Assembly: GCA_022385755.1 (NCBI GenBank)
Contig: MU278363.1
Location: forward strand, 250,661-314,660
Direction: 5' to 3'
Length of the DNA: 64,000 bases
From: Trametopsis cervina
Taxonomy: Eukaryota > Basidiomycota > Agaricomycetes > Polyporales > Irpicaceae
Positions 12,434 to 27,558 of this stretch are shown piece after piece. Both the position numbers and the translations under genes were made by a program. The stretch's first letter is position 1. Each line of letters starts with the position of its first letter. Under the pieces are notes generated by a model, which was not told the DNA's origin, did not search any database, and saw nothing but the letters and a program-made list of their open reading frames with translations.

Positions 12434-12681
12434 TATGGTCGAGGTCGGCGTTGAGATATCAAACTGTGGTGGGTGTGTGAAGCGGTCGCATACCGCGCGT
12501 GTCACACAGCCTGTCACACATAGTAGAGATGCGTGAGTCACGGTGACTCAAGCTTGTTAGATCAGCGCCTAGATCAGTGCTGCTCGGGATTTTTGGACTA
12601 GCCAGTATTTGCTGGTGAAAGACTTCCACGAGCCCTCCACGTCCTCACACGGGAGACACCACCCCTTCTACATCGACAGCC
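12434..12681. promoter_or_regulatory. Bidirectional promoter between EMC6 and HOM2
   Basis: The 248 bp between the two divergent ATGs must hold both promoters. I see no clear TATA box for either gene. Confidence 0.5.
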
Positions 12682-13859
12682 ATGGTCGCCAGCCAGGACG
12701 GACGTAAGATTAAAGTCGGCGTTCTGGGAGCAACAGGCACTGTTGGGCAGCGCTTCATCACCCTCCTCGCTGAACACCCATATTTTGTCATCCATGCACT
12801 CGGAGCGTCTTCACGTTCCGCAGGAAAGCCATATCCCAAGGCTGTAGCATGGAAGCAAGTCAAACCTATTCCGCCTGCTGTGCGCGAAATGGTCATACAG
12901 GAGTGCATTCCGGAGCATTTCTTAGAGTGCTCGGTAGTATTCTCTGGACTTGATGCAGATGTGGCTGGTAATATCGGTGCGTCTCTTATGATCTTTCCGC
13001 ATGCTATCTTCATGTCAATCAGGCATCCTTTGATTCTTTAGAGGCCGCATTCCGCGAGGCAGAGCTTGCTGTTTTCTCAAACGCCAAGAACTATAGACGA
13101 GATCCGAATGTCCCTCTCATCGTTCCGCTCGTGAACACCTCCCACTTCTCCATCATCCGACAGCAACAATCACTACACAGTCCTCCATTGAAAAAAGGAT
13201 TCATTGTCACAAACGCCAACTGTAGTACCACCGGATTTGTCGTCCCTCTCGCTGCACTCGAGAAAGCGTTTGGGCCAATCGAGTCATGCATGATCACCAC
13301 TATGCAAGCCATCTCAGGCGCGGGATATCCCGGCCTTCCCAGTCTCGATATACTGGATAATGTCGTGCCGTACATTAGCGGCGAGGAAGAGAAAATGGAA
13401 TGGGAAACACTGAAGATTCTCGGGGGAGTCTCGGAGGACGACGGCACAAAATCCTTCGACATGCACGCCAAACACCCTCTCCGCATATCTGCCTCATGTA
13501 ACCGTGTCCCCGTCCTCGAAGGACACACAGAGTGTGTATCTGTTCGCTTTGCGAAGAGACCGCCACCCAGTCCGCAACAGGTCCGTGAGGCTTTGCTGGC
13601 CTACACGTCCGACGCATATGCGTTGGGCTGCCCCTCTGCTCCGCGCCACACTGTGTTCGTCCACGAAGAGGCCGACCGACCACAACCGCGTCTCGACCGT
13701 GACTTCCAGCTGGGAGCTGGTGTCTCCGTTGGTCGTGTACGGGAATGCAGAGTTCTGGATATTAAGTTTGTGGCTATGGCGAATAATGTTGCCATCGGAG
13801 CTGCAACGAGTAGCATTATAAATGCAGAGTTTGCTGTATTGAAGGGTTTGATCGAGTAG
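12682..13859 (+). CDS. HOM2: Aspartate-semialdehyde dehydrogenase
   Basis: Two exons, 12682-12976 and 13042-13859, joined across a 65-bp intron (370 residues). It catalyses NADPH-dependent reduction of L-aspartyl-4-phosphate to the semialdehyde, the branch point for threonine, methionine and homoserine synthesis in fungi. The N-terminal NADP-binding motif is VGVLGATGTVGQRF. The catalytic cysteine lies in TNANCSTTGF, followed by MQAISGAGYPG. SCNRVPVLEGHTECV supplies the conserved substrate-binding region. The splice produces the expected ADVAGNIEAAFREAE. Length and motifs match the fungal/archaeal-type enzyme. It is cytosolic, with no targeting signal visible. Confidence 0.95.
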
Positions 13860-14142
13860 GAGTTATATAGAAGTGTAGTCTGAATGTACAATTGATTGAT
13901 ATACTATGACCATGTACCCTTACGAGCCTTGAACTCCTCTGTAAATATGTGTGCGGTATGTTTCGTTGGAATGCACTATCGCTCGTGTGCCCCAATGAAT
14001 GGGATATCGTTATAATGGCCACAAGCGCCTCGATCCAAATTCAACTCCGCGAGTGCTAGCGGAGTATCTAAAACGGCCATGCCACATTCCGACCTAAGTT
14101 GGTACTTGACGTTCGCATAACTGGCTTTACAACATCCCGAAA

Positions 14143-15283
14143 ATGGCGGCCACCACAGTGAAATCCACGACGGCTCTAACACCAGAGCAAGAGTCATTGA
14201 AAGCGCTGACTTTCCAACGTCTACATCCCAAAGCCTACCTGGAGCGCTTTCTCGCAGAGAATCTCCGGCCAGACGGACGTGAACCTGCAGAATGGCGAGA
14301 CGTCTCTGTGGTCGTAGGTCCGTGATATTCACACGTCATGGTTATCCTAGCGTGAACTTATACTTGACAAGGTTCTGTATCGACGGCAGACGGCTCCGCG
14401 TTGGTTCGCCTGGGCAACACTACCATCGTTTGCGGTGTAAAAGCAGAGATCGCTGAGCCTGAGCTGGATTCTCCAGATGACGGCTTCATAGGTTCGGGGC
14501 TCAATATACTAACAAGCAAGCCGTCTTGCTGACCGCCTTGATCAGTACCCAATTTGGACTTGCCTGCGATATGCTCGCCTAGGTTCAAACCTGGACCACC
14601 GTCCGAAGATGCGCAAGTTCTCTCAGATCGACTCAACGAGGTTCTGATAGCGTACGGAGCATTCAACGTGTTATTTTATTGATTTCTAACGATTCAGCAC
14701 TCACAGCTCAGGTATACTATCCACAAAATCATTGTGTATTCACCGGGGTAAGGCCGCATGGGTCCTATATGTCGACGCGACGTGCATAAACTATGACGGC
14801 AACGTTTTCGATGCGACTTTATTAGCCATGGTTGCAGCGCTCCAAAATAGTACGAAGTCTTGCTACATATCATTTCTCACAACTCGCTCAATGGGCTCCC
14901 TCTAGCACTTCTTCCCAAAGCAACTTTCAATGAAGACACTGGCCGCACGACATGTTCGAGAAAGCAGAAGCAGCCGCTCCAGTTGGGTAGACTCCCAATA
15001 TCAATGTCGTTTGGCATGTTCGATTCGTGAGTACTAGCACGGTTGAATGGCCAGTTTTGCTGACGCCTGCATCTAAAGTACGCATCTTCTTTCTGATCTG
15101 ACCGCCTTTGAGGAACAACTAGTGGATACTACGTACACCATCACACTTGGCGTCGATGGTGGCATTATCTCGGTGACGCAGCTTGGGGTGAGCTTGGTTG
15201 GTACAGAGGATGCCTTGGAACAGTGTATAAAAGCTACAAAGGCTCGTTACGCGGACGTCGGCCACAGGATATATAATTCATAA
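14143..15283 (+). CDS. RRP43: Exosome core subunit RRP43 (EXOSC8-like)
   Basis: Six exons: 14143-14317, 14372-14491, 14546-14651, 14707-14849, 14906-15026 and 15079-15283, giving 289 residues; introns are 52-56 bp. It is an RNase PH-fold subunit of the nine-member exosome ring that guides RNA to the Rrp44 and Rrp6 nucleases. Diagnostic stretches are ENLRPDGREPAEWRDV, STADGSALVRLGNTTIVCG, SLCIHRGKAAWVLYVDATC and NYDGNVFDATLLAMVAAL. The middle exons are too short and shifted to show as one ORF. The arrangement SPRFKPGPP after the third exon also fits EXOSC8. As in other eukaryotic ring subunits, the protein is expected to be structural. Confidence 0.9.
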
Positions 15284-15476
15284 ATTTTATGTAGTGTGAC
15301 GGGTAATGGAATGGCAAGACGAGATAAAGGTTCGTACATACACCCTCAATTCCCCATACGTCCCAAGAACCCTCAAGCACCGTGAAATACATCAGAAAAC
15401 TTCTATTGTACTGTATTATTACTGACTGGATAGCATATACACATCAACAATAAGCACCAACAACAGGGACGCAAAC

Positions 15477-20217
<4,741 letters not shown>

Positions 20218-20486
20218 CGTGAGCTTGACTCGCGAAAGGTGAAATGTTTGACAGACAACGCGAGACGCGACGACGCGTCGGTTAGAATTACACTTTAGGG
20301 GAGGCACTTTCGCATATCGTAATGAATGAGTATCATGTGACTCGCGACCATGACTCAGCAACACACCGCAATCGCGTTCGTTCAGATCTCGCAACCGTAC
20401 AGAAGTATGACTGGCATAATACATGAGGTATCCTTTTATCGCGGTCCTTGTCCTGTACGACACTTTTTATCTAGAAGACATTAACA
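20218..20486. promoter_or_regulatory. Bidirectional promoter between SMC5 and ITPA
   Basis: The 269 bp separating the two divergent starts contains GC-rich, CGACGCGTCG-type sequence near 20270. ACGCGT is the MCB-like element bound by MBF in fungi and would suit a replication/repair gene and a nucleotide-sanitising enzyme, but this is only a motif match. Confidence 0.4.
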
Positions 20487-21274
20487 ATGGCTCCTCATAA
20501 ACTTGGTGAGAGAAAGTCAGATCTTGGTGGATTGCCACACTGATAGGGATTCTCAGTCTTCGTCACTGGCAATCGAATGAAACTGCAGGAAGTTCGATTT
20601 ATTCTGGCTGCCAACGCAGACGTCGAGCTTACATCGCAAGACTTGGATGGTAAGCCAACATCTTTCTGTCCTTTACCGGCACGCTGATCTCGAGTTCACT
20701 CAGTACCTGAAATTCAGGGCTCGACTGAAGAAGTGGCCCTAGAGAAGTGCCGTAAGGCCGCCGAGATCCTGCAGGGACCGTGTATCACTGAAGACACTGC
20801 ACTTTGTTTTGAGGCATTGAATGGTCTTCCTGGTCCATATATCAAACATTTTCTGAAAAGCTTAGGTCTCGAGGGTCGGTACCTGCGTAGTATATTTCGC
20901 CGTCCGAATATGCTGATGGCTCCGACTGCCTACTAGGCCTAAATACCTTATTGCAAGGATTCCCTACGAATAAAGCCTGGGCTCTGTGCACATTTGCGTA
21001 CAGTGCAGGACCCGGGACGCAGCCCATCCTATTTGAAGGACGAGTAGACGGCAGCATCGTTCCTGCGAGAGGCGTCGAGAAATTTGGCTGGAACCCTATA
21101 TTTGAAGTTGAGGGTACAGGCAAGACGTCAGTAATAACTAGCCACATCCTTGCAAAAACGCTCATCGTTCGCTCTAGCTTTGCAGAGATGTCCGAAGAGG
21201 AAAAGAACAGCCTCTCACATCGATATCGGGCATTGGAGAAGTTGACAGCGTATTTACGTGAACATACACTGTAG
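20487..21274 (+). CDS. HAM1: Inosine triphosphate pyrophosphatase (ITPA/HAM1)
   Basis: Five exons: 20487-20505, 20557-20649, 20704-20874, 20937-21126 and 21178-21274; 189 residues, normal for the family. The enzyme hydrolyses ITP, XTP and dITP to monophosphates and keeps deaminated purines out of DNA and RNA. Seen motifs: [13 protein letters not shown] (substrate loop), [36 protein letters not shown] (catalytic Asp region), [12 protein letters not shown] and [11 protein letters not shown], then SHRYRAL near the C-terminus. The first exon is only 19 nt and introns are 51-62 bp. Confidence 0.95.
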
Positions 21275-21306
21275 AGTCGCCCTTTGCCCACACCACATAT
21301 GGACAG

Positions 21307-22142
21307 CTACATCTTTGCCTTGCCCACGGAGTCCGTCGATGATGGTATAGGCGCAACGCTCTGGGTGGCGGAAGCGATCAGTATGCCTGTCTTCTTGTCA
21401 TATACCTATCAACATAGAATGTTAACAGATGTCTGACACGCAAGTCGTAGGCTCACCTCAGCTCTGCTTGACATGGTTCGACGTTTGAAATTTTGTGTTG
21501 TGCTGACAATGCTCAACGTTACCCCGCTATAGCATTACGACGACGTCAGAGTCACTCCTGAACCGCGGCGCAGAGACCTACGGTAAAGCTACTGAATGCC
21601 ACCGCATGTCCAGCGAAGTTGATACCCCGCGAGGATCTATTCCAGTGGCGAAACCCATTGTTTGTAGAGCAGTGAACGTCGTTCTGCCAACAAAGATGAG
21701 ATAAATCGTGTAAGATGACGAGCTCTGGCGTACATATCAATAATGTGCATTAGGCACGCTCCGGCCAAGGTGCCATTGACGTTAAGCATGCCTGATTTCG
21801 CTAGCTCAATATATTGTCACTCGTAGCTCTCCTTGCAGAATCACCTTCTTTGACCGTAATCTCACAGATTGTTTGCCCCTCGACTATCTCTGCAGCACTT
21901 CCGTTTGAGTCGATAGCAGAGGGGCCCAGATGCCTCCTATTAACGTTCATCTCAACCAACTTGAGATCCTTCACCGACTCGTAGCCAAACACAGATCTGC
22001 TTCCGACGCCTGAAAAGAAGGCTAGCGTGTTGACATTGAATTGTTTGTGCTCATCGGGACTATTTCCTCTGATCGCAGAAACATCATCGTTCGGCGCTGG
22101 TGCTTTGGGGTACCGCCCAGGATAACTACTTCCGGAACTCAT
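21307..22142 (-). CDS. Thioesterase paralog 1 (hotdog fold, PaaI/ACOT13-like, HGG motif altered)
   Basis: Five minus-strand exons: 21845-22142, 21734-21791, 21582-21683, 21457-21526 and 21307-21405 (208 residues). The family hydrolyses acyl-CoA thioesters as hotdog-fold oligomers. The C-terminal half is typical (VSTTQNFKRRTMSSRAEVYD, KKTGILIASATQ). At the position of the family HGG motif this copy reads TLAGACLMHIID, so His is Ala and one Gly is shifted, while the following Asp is kept. The N-terminus is longer and more hydrophilic than in the three downstream paralogs. Exons 2 and 4 (58 and 70 nt) and intron phases equal those of the other copies. Activity is doubtful; a binding role or altered chemistry is possible. 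Confidence 0.75.
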
Positions 22143-22634
22143 GACGGCGTTGGTTCGTTCACAGCCGACGGTCAACTCTTACAGCTGGTGGCGGTACGGA
22201 GAAGAGGTGGGTAAAGTCGCCGTATGATGTACAGGAATTCTACCGTTGCTATCGCAGGATGTCACCGGTCAATCTGTTCACAATGATGATTCCGTAGCCG
22301 TGGGTAAACCGAGAACAACGGCTGCCCATAAAAGGCATCCGTCGGGACGGACGGTCAATTCCGAAGGGGCGGCGATTACTATACCTGCCATAACGGGCAG
22401 ATAGACGCCAAGTACAGACTTGTATCCGCTGAATGAACCTCGATTGCGCGCAGTGATCACTAGCTTGCATCCGCTGTCCCATTACCCGCAGGCGTAATGT
22501 AAACTAGGATAGATATATAAATTCTGTCTCAGCCTAGGAATGGTCTATCTAACTTTACCTTCGTATGCCCCGTCATCGCGCGCACTACCGTCGAATCTCT
22601 TCAAGTGACACTATAACCACCCCCTGTCCAAAAG
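22143..22634. promoter_or_regulatory. Bidirectional promoter between thioesterase 1 and the kinase, TATATAAA at 22514-22521
   Basis: The 492-bp divergent spacer holds a clear TATATAAA at 22514-22521, about 115 bp upstream of the kinase ATG. Short minus-strand ORFs here show no protein-like pattern. Confidence 0.5.
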
Positions 22635-24026
22635 ATGACTGTCTTTAGCTCCATTCTCCCGAACTTGACTGGGTACACATTATGCTCGACAGTTATCCGG
22701 CTACAATTTCTCCGCCAAATAGGCACCGGTGCCTATGGCCTGGTCTACCTCGCTCAGGACCTCCTGTCACAACCGAGCAATCCGATGTTCTACGCCGTCA
22801 AGTGCATGCTCAAGTTTGAGGCAGGCTCGGATCTCGAGGCCCTTCAAAAGCGAGAGATTGCCCTTCACAAGTCCATGACCTCCCACCCACATATCACCAC
22901 ACTTCACGCCGTGATTGAGGAAGAACACTACGTATACATGATCATGGATTATTATGAAGGCGGCGACCTTTTTGCCGCCATTATCGACCGTCAAAGCTTT
23001 TCCCGGAACGATGGCATGGTGAAGCTGGGCTTTGTACAATTGTTGGACGCTGTTCAAGCTTGCCACGACCAAGAGATCTTTCACCGAGATCTAAAGCCGG
23101 AGAACGTTCTATGTTCATCCGCCGATGGAAAGTTGTACCTCTCTGACTTCGGTCTGGCCACCAACTCTGTAGCTACCAGTAGCTTCGGATGCGGCAGCTC
23201 TTTCTATATGAGTCCAGGTTAGTCAAGCCCACGTTCTTTTCATGCGCAGAGGACTCACATATCTGCAGAATGCATTGGCTCATCAAATCGTCTCCCATAT
23301 GCCACGCGCTCATCCGATGTATGGTCGTTGGGTGTGATACTAGTGAATATGCTCTCCGGACGCAATCCCTGGCGCATCGCATCACTGCAGGACGAGGGAT
23401 ACGCCATGTACCTTGGCAACGGCCCTCACTTCCTACACCAAATCCTACCAATGATTTCAACCGAAGCCATAGACATCCTGTTGCGCATATTCGACCCGCA
23501 CCCACCCACCCGCATTAGCATTCCCGAGCTACGAAGTAGTGTGCTGAACACCACCTCATTTTTCGCCCCGGAGAACGAAGACGCAGAGGCAATGAGACTC
23601 CTCACGGAGACCTTCCCGGAACCCACCGCGGCGCCGCAGGGCGAGGCATCGCTTGATATTACGTTCGACATGGGATCCTCGCAAGACTCATCACGCACCA
23701 CTGCCTTCGTCTCGATTAACATCCGCACCCCCGCTATCGAGCTGGCCCACAGTGGATACTTCAACGGGTCGGATGCATCGTCTCAGCAGTCCGAGGAAAA
23801 TGATGGCCCAGGCCCAAACGCGTTCGTTTCTCAGTCAATTCGTTATTCACACCCGGCGCTGGACGCAGAGAGGCCCGCAGAGCGAACCACGGTCCAAAGT
23901 TCGTTGGGAAAGCGCGCTCGAAGGAGCGGTTCACGAGAGATGAGGGTTCCACGGACGGTGCATCGACTTGTGGAGGTAATCCATAAAATCACGAGAATGA
24001 GCCACCACCTGTCCGGATCACATTGA
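22635..24026 (+). CDS. RAN1/KSP1-like serine/threonine protein kinase
   Basis: Two exons, 22635-23217 and 23269-24026, joined across a 51-bp intron (446 residues). The kinase domain fills about residues 20-290: glycine loop IGTGAYGLVYLA, VAIK-type lysine in FYAVKCM, catalytic loop HRDLKPENVL, DFGLAT, and SPE in YMSPECIG in place of APE, then DVWSLGVILVNMLSGRNPW. SPE instead of APE and the long insert in subdomain II are typical of the RAN1/PAT1, SKS1 and VHS1 group that controls growth against meiosis and glucose responses. The C-terminal 150 residues are Ser-rich and disordered with a basic end. All catalytic residues are present. It ends 90 bp from the stop of convergent thioesterase 2. Confidence 0.85.
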
Positions 24027-24116
24027 TGTATAAATACCTGCACCACCTAATTTCATTCATGGATTCAACGCACGATCTTGAGCACTCGTCGAAGTTTGTT
24101 GTAATTGTACAGCCTG

Positions 24117-24884
24117 CTACAGCTTCGCACCCGGTGAAGGTGACATCTTGATATGTACACCTGTAGCCACAAGGCGGCCACGAGTTTTGTCGTAGATCTA
24201 TGTAGGGCATAAACAAGCAGCAAGCGACTGTGGCACAGACATGTACCGACCTCAATTCTCGCGGTCTGGGTGCGCCTGCCTGAAGCCACAGTGGTACTGA
24301 CGATCCGCAATCGTGTTCCTCTGCACAAGTCTTAGCAGATTGGCCTGTCGCAGTAAGAGCCGAGTGGACTTACGCTGGTGCAGGTGAATGAAACGTGGTA
24401 TTGAGCATGAGAGACACGTGGATATCATTCCCCGGCGACATATACTGAGATAGAAGTGCGATGACGAATGAAGTACATCTATGAAGGGATTCCGCGTGTA
24501 TGAGAGTCTGAGCAGAATCCGAACGGAGGCTTACGAACTGATCGACGAGTGCTGCTATGCATCCACCGTGTAGGGTTGAAATGGGATTGCACATATCTTC
24601 AAACGACAACGATGTGAACATGAAGTTCCGCGCATGATGCAAGTGCGCTCACCATCTGTAACATCGACCTCAACTACGAGCCGTCCCTGTCTCTTTCCTG
24701 GTGCGTCAGAGGATTCTAAGATTTCTATTTCCGTCGTCTCTAGCTTCTGAAATACCGCATCGCCAAAGTATTCCACTCCACTCATTTTGGTAGTCCAGCG
24801 TGCCAAGGCCGCCTTAACCTCAGCGCTCACATTGCTCTTTGCAGTCCAGATGGTCGAGGTTACAGTTTGTTCTTTGGCGGCCAT
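24117..24884 (-). CDS. Thioesterase paralog 2 (hotdog fold, HGG intact)
   Basis: Five minus-strand exons: 24653-24884, 24539-24596, 24374-24478, 24251-24320 and 24117-24197 (181 residues). The active-site motif is complete: STLHGGCIAALVDQ, with HGG and the Asp seven residues after it, as in PaaI/ACOT13-type acyl-CoA thioesterases. Other conserved stretches are LMLNTTFHSPAPAGTRLRIV and IYDKTRGRLVATGVH. Intron 2 uses an unusual GTTCGT donor (a nearby GTAAGC would break the frame), and intron 3 must end at the CAG before 24320 to match the paralogs. No targeting signal is evident. Confidence 0.8.
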
Positions 24885-25204
24885 CGTGAGAGAGAGACAT
24901 GCGCATGCAGGTGTGTGCCATCTTTACGGGTAGTTCAGCCGTTGGGTGAGAAGTGAGAAGTGACCGTGGATCTGTGTGAACACAGAAGCCTCAATGGGCC
25001 GCGTTTGAGCCGGTCCATGGGCGCTCCGATATTCTGTGATCCGATCATCTGCTTGAGAGAAAATCTAAAGTTCACTTGCAATCATCAACCATGATTACGG
25101 TATGCTGGTACAGTGCAGTACAGGTATTAGTATTGCATCTCCTTCACACAAAAGCTCTTGCTTTTCCTTTTCATAGCCCCTTTCCCGAAAAGCCTCATAT
25201 TCTT
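24885..25204. other. Spacer between thioesterases 2 and 3
   Basis: These 320 bp hold the promoter of thioesterase 2 and the 3' flank of thioesterase 3. I see no gene and no clear TATA box. Confidence 0.3.
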
Positions 25205-25966
25205 TCAGAGTTTTACGAGCTCGCGCATAAAACCGTCCGGTATGGTAGACGGTGCCATCTTCGTATGGGCACCTGTAGCGACCAAACGCTCATTGTTGAT
25301 GTCGTAAATCTGAGCCATCCTCAGTAAGATGGTGTTCTTGACAGGATTGGCATAACCTAGCTTACCTCAGCTCTGGCGGTGACTGCGCCTTCTTCGGCGG
25401 ACACAGTTGTGTTCACTATCTTTAACCGGCAACCTCTATGCAGGATTATGAGGAGCAATCTTGAACTTCAATATGGTTACTTACAGTGGTGCCGGGGCAT
25501 GAAATTCTGCAGTGAGACTGACTGAGACGGTCAAGACAAGGTGCTCATTTGGAGTACCGTGCGCCGCCAGTAGAGCTATCACGGTCGATGTGCACCTATG
25601 TTTGCCGTCAATTTATCATTCCTGTCCGAAACCTCGACGCAACAACAGACAAGTCGATTAAGGTCATTGTGCATCCATCTTGCATGACCTGCGAAGAAGT
25701 GCACATGTCTGAATATTATGAATGAGTCCATATCGCGAACGCTCTATCACTCGCTCGATCGCACCTTCCACAACATCAAGTTCAAATATCATTCTTGCCT
25801 GCTTTGTTCCACCCGTCTCTACAGGCTTATACACGCTCATCTCAGTAGGCTGGAACCTTGAGGATATATTGTTCCCGAAGTGCTCCAACCCGCCCATTCG
25901 CGCTGTCCAAGCCGCTATCGCCTTTCGAACCTCCACAGACACATTCCCATTCACAAGTGTAGACAT
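25205..25966 (-). CDS. Thioesterase paralog 3 (hotdog fold, HGG replaced by QDG)
   Basis: Five minus-strand exons: 25765-25966, 25651-25708, 25485-25595, 25366-25435 and 25205-25309 (181 residues). The gene is complete, with all phases matching the paralogs, but the active-site segment reads VMQDGCTMTLIDL: the His and first Gly of HGG are Gln and Asp, while the downstream Asp is kept. The remaining fold is well conserved (SLTAEFHAPAPLGCRLKIV, IYDINNERLVATGAH). An unspliced reading stops early, so this gene looks broken unless the acceptor at 25709 is used. It is either an inactive paralog still under selection for folding or one with new chemistry. Confidence 0.75.
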
Positions 25967-26372
25967 GTGCGTTTTGAATAAACACTCAGACGATTGGGCG
26001 ATGAGAGGGAAGTGATGCGGGGGTGCGTTCTACGTCGGTCCCGGGCAACTCACGGAGCTTTCCGCCGGTTTTGCATGTCGGGAGCAGTCCTGTAAGAATT
26101 CCTAAGAATGTTCTAGGTATTAAGTACGTAGGCAAGTTGGGCATGCATGGATAGTAACTTAAAAGCCGGTGATTATTGTTGTGGGCATGGCGAGTTGCGC
26201 GGATGGGTCAAACAGCTAATGCGATTAACTTGTGTGTTTCGCCTGGTAGCAATCGAGACATATTACAGACATTATAGTGTTAATCGCTTACCAAGCCAAA
26301 GTGTACGATAAAAGATAGGTATAAACCCGAAGCCCTGAGGCAGGTACACAGCATGCCGGCTTGGCAGCCTAG
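25967..26372. other. Spacer between thioesterases 3 and 4
   Basis: 406 bp carrying the upstream region of thioesterase 3 and the 3' flank of thioesterase 4. No gene is visible. Confidence 0.3.
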
Positions 26373-27169
26373 CTATAACTTTGACGGCAATGATGGCTGC
26401 ATTTTCACGTGCACGCCTGTGGCAACTAGACGATTATGGGTCTTGTCGTATACCTATTGAACAAGCAAGATAGGTCACTCGATACAAATTGTATCCGGAA
26501 AATCAACTCACCTCTGCTTTAGCTGTCATGGTCCGTGCTCCAAAGGCTACAGTAGAGCACACAATCTTAATGCGGGAGTTTCTGCAGGAATTGTGAAATA
26601 ACATGAGAATTCAGTCTGTCAACATATCACTCATGAGTGGAACGTACAATGGAGCCGGAGAATGGTACGTTGTGTTAAGAACCAGTGATACATGACTCTT
26701 CGTCGCCGGAGACACGTAGAACGCGACAAGGCTGACAGTCAAGGAGGTGCATCTATGCGATTCGTAGTATGAGTAGGCATCAAACGAATCTTACTAAGGT
26801 AGAACTCACATATCTATTAACGCTGCTGTACATCCTCCATGCATAGCTAGCAACGCATTGCACATATCTACGCCAGGGGAGCTCAGAAACCACCTGCTAT
26901 ACACAGGTTCGCAGATACGCACCCGACTGTACGTCCATCTCGAACACTATCCGACCCTGAGTCTTCCCCGGTACATCCTCAAGCTCTGTCACATCCACAT
27001 CTGTGGCCTCCATCCTTGATAGAATCGGATAGATGAACTGGGACTCCGTGCCCCTCGACCCGTACCATTTTCCTACGGCTTGTTTGGCTTCTGGCGAAGC
27101 ACTCCCGCGGGCTTCGCGCAACGACGTCGCTAAACGCGACCGGGAGAACACCTCACTACCTGATGACAT
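26373..27169 (-). CDS. Thioesterase paralog 4 (hotdog fold, HGG intact)
   Basis: Five minus-strand exons: 26923-27169, 26810-26867, 26648-26752, 26512-26581 and 26373-26453 (186 residues). HGG is intact in LAMHGGCTAALIDM. Conserved C-terminal parts are LVLNTTYHSPAPLNSRIKIV and VYDKTHNRLVATGVHVKM. The N-terminus is Ser/Arg-rich (SRSRLATSLREARGSAS) and could serve as a weak mitochondrial signal, but this is not certain. Exon 2 is 58 nt and exon 4 is 70 nt, as in the other three copies. Confidence 0.8.
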
Positions 27170-27558
27170 GGCGGATTGTCGTGGTGGGTAAGAAAGAAAA
27201 GGAGAATAGCGGCATTGCTGTAAGTAGGAATGAACTAGTGCGCCCGCTTGATCGTGGTTGTAGACAGCCGGTCTGTACACTGCGGGCACCCAGGCCGTTG
27301 ATTTCCGAAGTGTGAATAAAAGTGATGGCACCTGATTATGTACGGGAACTACGCTTGTACTCGATCCCACACTGAGCTGCGAGTGGAAAACACAGGGTGT
27401 GCAGTTTCATATTTCACACTGTAAGATTCCGATGAGAATAGATTCAACCGTGATATTTCGTGATTCGAATATCGTAGGAGTACATAATACAGTAATATAT
27501 TTGGGTCGTGAATGGCGTGGAGGGTATCGTGATATGCAAGGTGGGTAGTAAACCCCTT
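27170..27558. other. Spacer between thioesterase 4 and the sugar transporter
   Basis: 389 bp with the upstream region of thioesterase 4 and the 3' flank of the transporter. No gene is seen. Confidence 0.3.

Noticed and set aside
25660..25966. Thioesterase 3 as a pseudogene
   Set aside because: The early stop disappears when the acceptor at 25709 is used; all five exons then join in phase with the paralog structure.
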